From positions 372,001 through 436,000 of the forward strand of contig NZ_QRZF01000001.1 in assembly GCF_003464595.1 (NCBI RefSeq): a stretch of 64,000 bases of DNA. Reading direction: 5' to 3'. The position numbers and the translations under genes are program-made. The notes beneath the pieces are model-generated. The model worked only from the letters and a program-made list of their open reading frames with translations, had not been told where the DNA came from and ran no database searches. Position 1 is the first letter of the stretch, and each line of letters begins with the position of its first letter. The DNA comes from Bacteroides intestinalis (GTDB taxonomy: Bacteria; Bacteroidota; Bacteroidia; Bacteroidales; Bacteroidaceae). Shown here piece by piece: positions 17,278 through 24,620 of the stretch.

Positions 17278-19133
17278 AACTCCTCCCTTCCTTTTTCTTC
17301 TTTGTGTTGCTTGCCCTGCAAGCCAATGCACAATCCTTGCAACGTGTTGCCCCCGAACAAGTAGGCATGGATTCCCGTCATTTGCTGTACGCTGACGAAG
17401 CGATAGAAACCGCCATCGCCAATAAAGACATTCCCGGTGCCGTGCTCGCCGTAGTACGCAACGGGAAGATGGCCTACCTCAAAGCATACGGCAACAAGCG
17501 TGTGTACCCTAACACCGAGCCAATGACCGTAAACACCATTTTCGATATGGCCTCATGCAGCAAACCCATGTCCACTGCCATCTGTACCCACATCCTCGCA
17601 GAACGTGGCAAGCTCCGCCTCCTGGACCCCGTCAGCCTCTACATCCCTGAATTTAAGTCCTGGATGAGCGAAGACGGAAAAGATAAGAAAATCATCCGCA
17701 TCGCCGACCTGCTAACGCACACTTCCGGCCTCCCCCCTTATGCTCCAACCAGTGAATTGGAGAAACAATATGGCTCTCCCAGCCCCAACGGAATGATAGA
17801 GTACATAGCCAACTGCCGCCGCGACTTCAAGCCGCAAACCGACTTCCAATACAGTTGCCTTAACTACATCACCCTGCAACGCATCATCGAAACCGTCAGC
17901 GGACAATCTTTACGTGACTTCGCTCGCGAAAATCTCTTTGATGTATTAGGTATGACCCATACCGATTATCTCCCCTGCAAGCGCGACAAGGATGGAAAAT
18001 GGATCAATACAGCAGATGCCCACTGGGCAACCTCTACTGAAGGTGACTGGCATAGCCTCATCGCTCCTACCGAGAAGCAACCCGACGGCAGCGTCCTCTG
18101 CGGACAAGTACACGATCCACTCGCCCGCATCATGAATGGCGGTATTTCCGGCAATGCCGGCGTATTCTCTTGTGCCGAAGACATAGCTGTCCTCTGCGCC
18201 GCCCTGCAAAACGGCGGAGAATGGAACGGACACCGTATCCTCAGCCCATTGGGAGTAAAAGCTATGCGTACCGTCCCTCGTGCCACCGCTACATTAGGAC
18301 GTACTTTAGGATGGGATAACTTCACCGCCTACGCTTCCAATAACGGAGATTATTTTGGTCCGAATACCTACGGGCACACCGGATACACCGGTACTTCCAT
18401 CATCATAGATCCGGACAACGATACTTCCGTCATCCTGCTCGTCAATGCCGTGCATCCCGAAGACGGTCACAGCATGGTTCGTTTGCGCTCTCTGATAGCC
18501 AATGTTGTTGCAGCTTCTATCTATCCCACCCCACGTATTTATACGGACCATTACTATAAGCGCTTCCTTCAATTCATGGATGAACCTGCCATTACTTCCA
18601 AAGACATCGTCATGGTAGGCAACAGCCTTACAGAAGGTGGCGGCGACTGGAACGCTCGCCTCAACAAGAAAAACATCCGTAACCGTGGTATCATCGGTGA
18701 TGAAGTTATGGGTATTTACGACCGCCTGCACCAGATACTTCCGGGACACCCTGAGAAATTATTCCTCCTTGCCGGTGTCAACGACATCTCACACGACCTC
18801 ACTGCGGACAGCATTGTCAATATGATACGCATGACCGTAGAGCGCATTCAGCGTGAATCTCCCGATACGAAACTCTACCTGCAAAGTCTCCTGCCTTTCG
18901 ATGAGAGCTTCGGACGTTACAAAAAATTAACCGGGAAAACCGACATGGTTCCCGAAATCAATGCACAACTGGAAGTTTTAGCTAAAGATCACAAGATTAC
19001 ATTCATCAACCTCTTCCCGTTATTTACAGAGAAAGGCACGAATGTACTGCGCAAAGAACTGACTAGTGACGGCTTGCACCTGAATGAAGAAGGGTATAAG
19101 ATTTGGGTAAAGGCGTTAAAAAAGAAGATGTAA
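17274..19133 (+). CDS. Beta-lactamase-family serine hydrolase fused to an SGNH/GDSL hydrolase
   Basis: A signal peptide (to about NAQS, residue 21) leads into a class C beta-lactamase/PBP-like domain of about 380 residues. It has the SxxK nucleophile motif S94-CS-K97 and HTG (GHTGYTG) in place of KTG. The usual YxN is YSC here (QYSCLNY). From about residue 440 a SGNH hydrolase follows with GNSLTEGGG (Ser), GVNDIS (Asn) and DGLHLN (Asp, His). The first half could act on D-Ala peptides or esters, the second as an esterase. In a MurNAc-salvage operon a peptidoglycan peptidase plus O-acetylesterase is an attractive guess only. It is probably the last gene of the operon; a large hairpin begins at the base after its stop. 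Confidence 0.85.
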   Translation: MKLLPSFFFFVLLALQANAQSLQRVAPEQVGMDSRHLLYADEAIETAIANKDIPGAVLAVVRNGKMAYLKAYGNKRVYPNTEPMTVNTIFDMASCSKPMSTAICTHILAERGKLRLLDPVSLYIPEFKSWMSEDGKDKKIIRIADLLTHTSGLPPYAPTSELEKQYGSPSPNGMIEYIANCRRDFKPQTDFQYSCLNYITLQRIIETVSGQSLRDFARENLFDVLGMTHTDYLPCKRDKDGKWINTADAHWATSTEGDWHSLIAPTEKQPDGSVLCGQVHDPLARIMNGGISGNAGVFSCAEDIAVLCAALQNGGEWNGHRILSPLGVKAMRTVPRATATLGRTLGWDNFTAYASNNGDYFGPNTYGHTGYTGTSIIIDPDNDTSVILLVNAVHPEDGHSMVRLRSLIANVVAASIYPTPRIYTDHYYKRFLQFMDEPAITSKDIVMVGNSLTEGGGDWNARLNKKNIRNRGIIGDEVMGIYDRLHQILPGHPEKLFLLAGVNDISHDLTADSIVNMIRMTVERIQRESPDTKLYLQSLLPFDESFGRYKKLTGKTDMVPEINAQLEVLAKDHKITFINLFPLFTEKGTNVLRKELTSDGLHLNEEGYKIWVKALKKKM

Positions 19134-19224
19134 TTAGTGATTAGTGGTTAGTGGTTAGTGATTAGTAGGCTGCGCTATTATTCCGCATGAAGCTAATCAC
19201 TAACCACTAACCACTAATCACTAA
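19134..19224. repeat. Perfect 32-bp palindrome with 27-nt loop (copy A)
   Basis: Arms 19134-19165 and 19193-19224 are perfect inverted copies made of TTAGTGATTAG/TTAGTGGTTAG words. The loop (19166-19192) holds a 22-nt segment (19168-19189) found again, reverse-complemented, in copy B at 36846-36867. The left arm begins directly after the stop codon of the serine hydrolase. The right arm runs into the convergent AAA gene and encodes its last residues VVSD and its stop. It could serve as a bidirectional terminator, but there is no T-run. Confidence 0.9.
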
Positions 19225-20539
19225 CCACTCCCAACAACGCTTTCGTCTTATCCGCCAAGAACAAAGGTATATTCAGCAAATTTCCATCCCGCTTCAGATT
19301 CAACATTGAATACCGAATTCGACAAGTAGGTTGAAAGAGTTTCTCATACTGAATCAGACTTTTGCCCTGTATATTTTGGTCTGCTTTTACCTCTATCGGA
19401 TAGATCTGATTGGCATACTGAAGCAAAAAGTCCACCTCTGCCTTATTGCCTGAAGCCCAATAACGGAAAGGCATTTGAAACTGTGCTGTAAGGCTTTGTA
19501 ATATATAATTCTCAGCTAACGCCCCTTTATATTCTGTATAGGCAGGAGTAGGCAACAATAATATACTGGCATCCAATTCAGACAGCCTCCGCAACAAACC
19601 CAAATCCAATGTATAAAGTTTAAATGTACCTAAATCATCATAAGCTTTCAATGGTAACTTGGGAGCTTTGCTAAGTAATACTTTATTTATAAGCCCTGCC
19701 TGCTCCAACCACAAAATGGCATCTTCATATTCCCTGGCACGTGCTCCCGGACGGACCAACTGATAAACAAACTTGCGATTCTCTTTCGCCAACTGCGAAG
19801 GCAACGAGTTCCAGACATAATTGATACGAGGAGCCAAAGTCGGAGTAGTATGTTTCACGAAATCCAGAGCATAATCATTCAGTATATCTTGAAGTGCAGA
19901 ATCCACTCTCTCCATATCATTAAAATCAACCATCAAGGTGGCAGGTTCGGGCATACCTCCACAAATGGAATAAGCAGTAAAAGACTCCCGCAACTTATCA
20001 AAAAAAATCTGTGGCAGTGGTTCTACCTTATCAATAGAATGCATATACTCATGCATAGCTGGGTCTTTTGTCCTCAGGAACTCCGTAAAAGTGAGCGGAT
20101 ACATATAAAGATGATTCACTTTCCCTACCGGAAATGATTTGCCCACATGATTCAGATAAATGCCTAACAAAGAGCCCGCACACGCCACAGCATACTCAGG
20201 AGCTTCCTCACAGAAGTATTTCAATGCATTCAATGCCTCGTTGCACTCTTGAATTTCATCCAGAATCAATAAGGTTGTTTGAGGTTCTATCTTCTTTCCA
20301 TGCAAAAAAGATAAGTGTTGAATAATTCGTTGAGGGTCCTTCGTTGTTCTAAAGACATCGCAAAGACCACTTTCATCCTTATCCAAGCTAAAATAAGCAA
20401 CATCGTCAAAATACTCTCTGCCAAAGTACTTCAAAGCCCACGTCTTACCTACCTGTCGTGCACCATGAATTACCAGAGGCTTTCTGTTCGTATCCGTTTT
20501 CCATGCTGCCAATTGCGAGATAATGTCTCTTTCAAACAT
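19214..20539 (-). CDS. AAA_14/DUF4143 family ATPase
   Basis: The N-terminal AAA+ domain has Walker A GARQVGKT at residues 26-33 and Walker B LLILDEIQE near residue 90. The C-terminal half is a DUF4143 region with a PD-(D/E)xK-like core (KAEVDFLLQ... YPIEVKA). Such ATPases are common, often duplicated accessory genes in Bacteroides and archaea with no settled function. It stands alone, convergent to the salvage operon. Its final four codons and stop are supplied by the palindrome at 19193-19224, so the ancestral C-terminus may have been different. An 8-bp palindrome precedes the start. Confidence 0.85.
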   Translation of the reverse strand: MFERDIISQLAAWKTDTNRKPLVIHGARQVGKTWALKYFGREYFDDVAYFSLDKDESGLCDVFRTTKDPQRIIQHLSFLHGKKIEPQTTLLILDEIQECNEALNALKYFCEEAPEYAVACAGSLLGIYLNHVGKSFPVGKVNHLYMYPLTFTEFLRTKDPAMHEYMHSIDKVEPLPQIFFDKLRESFTAYSICGGMPEPATLMVDFNDMERVDSALQDILNDYALDFVKHTTPTLAPRINYVWNSLPSQLAKENRKFVYQLVRPGARAREYEDAILWLEQAGLINKVLLSKAPKLPLKAYDDLGTFKLYTLDLGLLRRLSELDASILLLPTPAYTEYKGALAENYILQSLTAQFQMPFRYWASGNKAEVDFLLQYANQIYPIEVKADQNIQGKSLIQYEKLFQPTCRIRYSMLNLKRDGNLLNIPLFLADKTKALLGVVSD

Positions 20540-20563
20540 AGCAAATCACATTTTTGATATCAT

Positions 20564-20610
20564 AAATGTGTGAATTTACACATTTTCGATACGAGTTTTG
20601 TGCAAATATA
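20564..20610 (-). promoter_or_regulatory. Probable promoter and operator of the AAA/DUF4143 gene
   Basis: On the - strand 20603-20610 reads TATATTTG, a match to the Bacteroides -7 box TAnnTTTG; no good -33 TTTG is at the right distance. Between it and the ATG lies a palindrome, AAATGTGT (20564-20571) and ACACATTT (20578-20585), with a further ACACATTT at 20610-20617. This resembles a repressor site over the transcription start. Regulator unknown. Confidence 0.45.
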
Positions 20611-20657
20611 CACATTTCCAATAGAAAACCCTGTAATAGCAAAATATAAAACAAAAG

Positions 20658-20698
20658 AAGGAGGCATATCTAATCAAAAGAAATAGATATGCCTCCTT
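20658..20698 (-). terminator. Rho-independent terminator of the glyS-FKBP unit
   Basis: A perfect 14-bp stem (20658-20671 with 20685-20698, AAGGAGGCATATCT) has a 13-nt loop. On the - strand it is followed by a T-rich run, and on the + strand by TTTATTTTTTC, so it may work both ways. It lies 24 bp past the FKBP-like stop. Confidence 0.85.
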
Positions 20699-20721
20699 TA
20701 TTTTTTCATGAAGAAGTTAGT

Positions 20722-21354
20722 TTACTGAGCCACCTCTGTCATTATCACATCAAAAGCTAATACTGAATAACCGGGAATCGATCCACTACCATCAGTTCCA
20801 TATGCAGAACCCCATGGAACATAAACCATCCAGCGTTCTCCAACGCGCATATATTGCAGGAAAGTTCTCCATCCACTTGTCAGTGAAGATGAGTTGATAG
20901 TAAACTTAACAGTCCAGTCGAAATCTGTCGGCTCATTCTTTGGAGGATTAGGGATAGCCTGATCTATTGCACTATATCCCGTAAAACTTCCATCAAACTT
21001 AGTACCAGTAATCAATGTACCATAATAATAAGTATAAGCTGCTTCTGTAGCCATCGGACGTTGTCCATCCAGATTCTTCACAAGCTTTTTACAATATATA
21101 TATTCCGGAGTCTGAAGAGTACTGACAAATTCATTCTTAATATAGAACATTTCGCCTACCTCTACTTTATCCAACTTTTCCAAGTCCATAGGAACATAAT
21201 TATCCCCCGCAACTACTTTGATAGAATCCAGAAACGCTTGATTACGCTCCTGCCAGTTCGCATATTTCCCTTCCTCTTCCACTTCTTCGCAAGAGACAAA
21301 CGCACCTGCCAAAATCAGCAGGAAAGGCAAAAATACTAAGAGTTTTTTATTCAT
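20722..21354 (-). CDS. FKBP-type peptidyl-prolyl isomerase-like lipoprotein
   Basis: A lipoprotein signal ends LAGAFVSC with Cys22, followed by acidic residues EEVEEE that favour export to the cell surface or outer membrane. The C-terminal half keeps FKBP landmarks: GTKFDGSFTG, a Trp-rich VGERWMVYVPW segment, YGTDGSGSIPGYS, and the final FDVIMTEV strand. The domain is diverged, so isomerase activity is not assured. It follows glyS by 44 bp on the same strand and is followed by a strong terminator, so the two form an operon as in other Bacteroides. Confidence 0.75.
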   Translation of the reverse strand: MNKKLLVFLPFLLILAGAFVSCEEVEEEGKYANWQERNQAFLDSIKVVAGDNYVPMDLEKLDKVEVGEMFYIKNEFVSTLQTPEYIYCKKLVKNLDGQRPMATEAAYTYYYGTLITGTKFDGSFTGYSAIDQAIPNPPKNEPTDFDWTVKFTINSSSLTSGWRTFLQYMRVGERWMVYVPWGSAYGTDGSGSIPGYSVLAFDVIMTEVAQ

Positions 21355-21398
21355 TCAATTATTTTTTATTCTGTATTCTAACTTTCGAATTCCAGTAC

Positions 21399-22940
21399 TT
21401 ATTGCAACCCTTTCAGCAATGAAGTGATGCTGACACGGTCTGCAATAATGTTATTCAGTTCAGCAATAGCCACGCGTTCCTGTTGCATCGTATCACGATT
21501 ACGCAGTGTCACGCAGTTATCTTCCAGAGTTTGGTGGTCAACAGTCACACAGTACGGAGTACCGATGGCATCCTGACGACGGTAACGTTTGCCGATACTA
21601 TCTTTTTCATCATACTGGCAGTGGAAGTGGAACTTCAATGAGTCGATGATCTCACGAGCCTTTTCAGGCAGACCGTCTTTCTTCACCAACGGCATTACAG
21701 CCAACTTCACAGGAGCAAGTGCGGCAGGCAATCTCAGCACTACGCGGCTTTCTCCGCTCTCCAGTTGTTCTTCGCAATAAGAAGCAGACATAATGCTGAG
21801 GAACATACGGTCCACACCGATAGAAGTCTCGATAACGTACGGAGTATAACTCTCATTTGTTTCAGGATCGAAGTACTTGATATTCTTACCTGAGAACTTC
21901 TCATGCTGAGACAAGTCAAAATTCGTACGGCTATGGATACCTTCCACTTCCTTGAAACCAAACGGCATCAGGAATTCGATATCTGTAGCTGCATTCGCAT
22001 AGTGAGCCAACTTATCATGATCGTGATAACGATAGTGGTCGTCACCGAATCCCAATGCCTTATGCCATTTCAAGCGAATTTCCTTCCACTTCTTAAACCA
22101 GTCCAATTCAGTACCCGGCTTCACGAAGAACTGCATTTCCATCTGTTCGAACTCACGCATACGGAAAATGAACTGACGGGCAACAATCTCATTACGGAAT
22201 GCCTTACCAATCTGTGCAATACCGAAAGGTATCTTCATACGCCCGGTCTTCTGTACATTCAGGTAGTTCACAAAGATACCCTGAGCTGTTTCAGGACGCA
22301 GGTAAATCTTCATGGCACCATCAGAAGTAGAACCCATCTCTGTAGAGAACATCAGGTTGAACTGACGAACTTCCGTCCAGTTCTTTGTACCGCTGATGGG
22401 GCAAACGATTTCTTCATCCACGATAATCTGGCGAAGCTCGTCAAGGTTATTATCATTCAGTGCCTTTGCAAAACGTTCGTGCAATGCGTCACGTTTAGCC
22501 TGATGTTCCAGTACGCGACCGTTTGTGCTACGGAACTGTGCTTCATCAAAAGACTCTCCGAAACGCTTGGCAGCTTTGGCAACTTCTTTATTGATCTTAT
22601 CGTCGTACTTTGCAAGTTGGTCTTCAATCAATACATCGGCACGATAACGCTTCTTGGAATCACGGTTGTCAATCAAAGGGTCATTGAATGCGTCTACGTG
22701 TCCGGAAGCCTTCCAGATGGTGGGGTGCATAAAGATAGCGGAGTCGATGCCGACAATATTTTCGTGCAGCAACACCATGCTCTGCCACCAGTATTGTTTA
22801 ATGTTGTTTTTCAGTTCCACACCCATCTGACCGTAGTCATACACTGCTCCCAATCCATCGTAGATGTCGCTGGAGGGGAATACGAAACCGTATTCCTTAC
22901 AGTGTGATACGAGTTTCTTAAAAACGTCTTCTTGTGCCAT
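21399..22940 (-). CDS. glyS: Glycyl-tRNA synthetase (dimeric, single-chain type)
   Basis: The class II synthetase motifs are present. Motif 1 region is near the N-terminus (FPSSDIYDGLGAVYDYG), motif 2 is FRNEIVARQFIFRMREFEQME, and motif 3 is ETSIGVDRMFLSIM. A C-terminal anticodon-binding domain follows (VKLAVMPLVKKDGL to the end). At 513 residues it is the usual length for the alpha2 GlyRS of Bacteroidetes, distinct from the alpha2beta2 GlyQ/GlyS pair. It charges tRNA-Gly in the cytoplasm and is essential. An FKBP-like lipoprotein gene follows 44 bp downstream. Confidence 0.97.
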   Translation of the reverse strand: MAQEDVFKKLVSHCKEYGFVFPSSDIYDGLGAVYDYGQMGVELKNNIKQYWWQSMVLLHENIVGIDSAIFMHPTIWKASGHVDAFNDPLIDNRDSKKRYRADVLIEDQLAKYDDKINKEVAKAAKRFGESFDEAQFRSTNGRVLEHQAKRDALHERFAKALNDNNLDELRQIIVDEEIVCPISGTKNWTEVRQFNLMFSTEMGSTSDGAMKIYLRPETAQGIFVNYLNVQKTGRMKIPFGIAQIGKAFRNEIVARQFIFRMREFEQMEMQFFVKPGTELDWFKKWKEIRLKWHKALGFGDDHYRYHDHDKLAHYANAATDIEFLMPFGFKEVEGIHSRTNFDLSQHEKFSGKNIKYFDPETNESYTPYVIETSIGVDRMFLSIMSASYCEEQLESGESRVVLRLPAALAPVKLAVMPLVKKDGLPEKAREIIDSLKFHFHCQYDEKDSIGKRYRRQDAIGTPYCVTVDHQTLEDNCVTLRNRDTMQQERVAIAELNNIIADRVSITSLLKGLQ

Positions 22941-22989
22941 TTTTTGTTATATCTATTAATTTTAATCCAGTTCTTTATTAAAAAGCGCC

Positions 22990-22997
22990 ACAAAGAT
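22990..22997 (-). promoter_or_regulatory. Bacteroides -7 promoter element for glyS
   Basis: The - strand reads TATCTTTG, a perfect TAnnTTTG box, about 50 bp before the glyS ATG. A clear -33 TTTG at the right spacing is not seen. Confidence 0.55.
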
Positions 22998-23147
22998 AGG
23001 GATTTATATCATAAGTCGGGCAGGTGGGGTATTAATTTATCTTATCGTAACAAACTCTCACTTTGCACTTTCGACACAATCTGTCCGTCAAACAAATTGA
23101 TGATACGGTGGATATACGAGCCCAAAATCCGTCTCATGGGATGATTC

Positions 23148-24017
23148 TTACCGCCCCACGAAGCAAGGCTGTCCCATCTCACGAGGCGGATTTCGTCGCA
23201 TCACGGGACGAATTTCGCCATCTCGCAAGGCAGTTTTATCCGAAGTTGGAGAAGAATCCATTGCCTCGTGAGATTGTTCCAGATAGCATTGCCTGCCGGG
23301 TGGAGAAGTGCCTCGCTGGCGATAGGGCAGCTCACAGGACGGCTGCCTGAGACAGATGGCAGGAAAGAAACTACTGCCGGAAAAGGGAAAGATGGCAGTA
23401 TCGGCAGCAACATAGATACCACTGTGATTAACAGTAGCAGCAACAGCAGATATTTCTTTTTCTTTTGCTGCTGTTGTTATTATATCTCTTATATTCTCTT
23501 TATGCTGTATGGAGTTTTCGGATAAACCACTGTTATTCTGACTGTTGCAAATTGCTCCAGATTCATTTCCATCGCGATTTTTGTCCATTGTCTGCCTGTT
23601 TTTCGTCGAAAATCCGTCATTTTTGCCCGATTTTACATCATTGTCCGGGTACTTTTTGCCATTTTGCCCACTGTTTTTCGCAGTATTTTTTGTCGGTTTC
23701 ACCTCCACATCCTCTTCCTTTTTTTGCGGCTCTTCAACGTATTTCGTATTTAGCTGCACGGGTGAAAAATGATCGCCGACAATAGTGAACAACTGGAAAT
23801 CCGTGACGATCTTCATCATATAAGGATAAGTAAAATTACGGGTGGCAAAAGGTTTCAGGTATTTCATGTCCGCTTCCATATCGGGCAGAAAGCTCAGTTT
23901 CTCCAAAATATACCAATAAATACCGTAGGCCTTACCGCCCTCACGGGAAATCATATTCTGAATACGGGGATCATTGAAAGACATAATCTCATGCTTAAGG
24001 TAAAAGTGCTTGTTCAT
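23148..24017 (-). CDS. DUF4373-type (Lin1244/Lin1753-like N-terminal) protein with aberrant C-terminus
   Basis: Residues 1-70 match the DUF4373 domain: KHFYLKHEIMSFNDPRI, KAYGIYWYILEKLSFLPD and a DFQLFTIVGDHFSPVQLN strand. Such domains occur in replication-initiator-like and phage-related Bacteroides proteins; function is unsettled. Residues 75-165 are a low-complexity Lys/Asn/Gly linker. The last 90 or so residues (Ser/Pro/Arg-rich, from about HSGIYVAAD) lack the expected C-terminal domain, and the DNA there is more GC-rich than the linker. A frameshift or replaced 3' end is possible; no alternative frame restored a recognisable domain by eye. It is divergent from parC. Confidence 0.6.
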   Translation of the reverse strand: MNKHFYLKHEIMSFNDPRIQNMISREGGKAYGIYWYILEKLSFLPDMEADMKYLKPFATRNFTYPYMMKIVTDFQLFTIVGDHFSPVQLNTKYVEEPQKKEEDVEVKPTKNTAKNSGQNGKKYPDNDVKSGKNDGFSTKNRQTMDKNRDGNESGAICNSQNNSGLSENSIQHKENIRDIITTAAKEKEISAVAATVNHSGIYVAADTAIFPFSGSSFFPAICLRQPSCELPYRQRGTSPPGRQCYLEQSHEAMDSSPTSDKTALRDGEIRPVMRRNPPREMGQPCFVGR

Positions 24018-24533
24018 ATTCTGCTTAATTCTGTTTCAAATAATTTATCTTTTTGCTTTTACAAAGATCCGATTATTATTCCACTACACCAAAAACAGTT
24101 TTTCACGAAAAGGGCCGTTTTCTTACTATTTGAAATGCAGGAAATGAGATAGGAAACGACTTGTTAACTGGACAAAAAGCCATAAGACACCATGCTAACA
24201 ATCAACACTTTACAACCATCTACCTTCTTATTTCCATTCTCATTCATAAATTCTACAAGTAGATTCGGAAAGTTGACAAAAAAACGAAATGCCGCCCACA
24301 AGCAGCCAAACGCCACATATTAGAGAAAAAAACTCACATTTCAAATAGTGCGTTTTCGGCCATAAATGTCTTATTTGAAAAGCACTTATTTATGATATAA
24401 TAACACATTGAATGCAAAAGAGAAAATCACACATGCAACATCTGATAAATGATAATTTATTATTCATCTGCAGATTGTAGCTTATGTACATCCAAGATGT
24501 ACCTTTCTTTTCCAGATAATTAAAAAGTCTTCA
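24018..24533. other. Intergenic region between the DUF4373 gene and parC with a spaced 13-bp inverted repeat
   Basis: About 600 bp of AT-rich DNA separates the divergent genes, and no gene is supported. It holds a perfect 13-bp inverted repeat, ACTATTTGAAATG (24125-24137) and its complement (24337-24349). A GGCCGTTTTC-like word lies beside both. A related CTTATTTGAAAAG follows at about 24370. The parC promoter lies at the right end. Confidence 0.6.
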
Positions 24534-24567
24534 TTTGCAGATTTTCCCAAGAAATTTCGTATTTTTG
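24534..24567 (+). promoter_or_regulatory. Promoter of parC
   Basis: A TTTG at 24534-24537 and TATTTTTG at 24560-24567 match the Bacteroides -33/-7 consensus with 22 bp between. The ATG follows 53 bp after the -7 box. Confidence 0.65.
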
Positions 24568-24620
24568 CGTTCGACTGAAAAATTCAGTGATTATTCAGAA
24601 TAGATATTCCCGAAATAGAT

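Noticed and set aside
19134..19224. Simple rho-independent terminator as the sole explanation for the long palindromes
   Set aside because: Arms of 32 bp with a conserved 22-nt loop, AT-rich stems and no T-run are unlike the ordinary terminators in this window (for example 20658 and 38262).
21903..22907. 334-codon open frame antisense to glyS
   Set aside because: glyS is certain on the other strand; the antisense product has no recognisable domain.
23063..24152. Several + strand open frames over the DUF4373 gene
   Set aside because: They overlap the supported N-terminal domain on the opposite strand and carry only low-complexity sequence.
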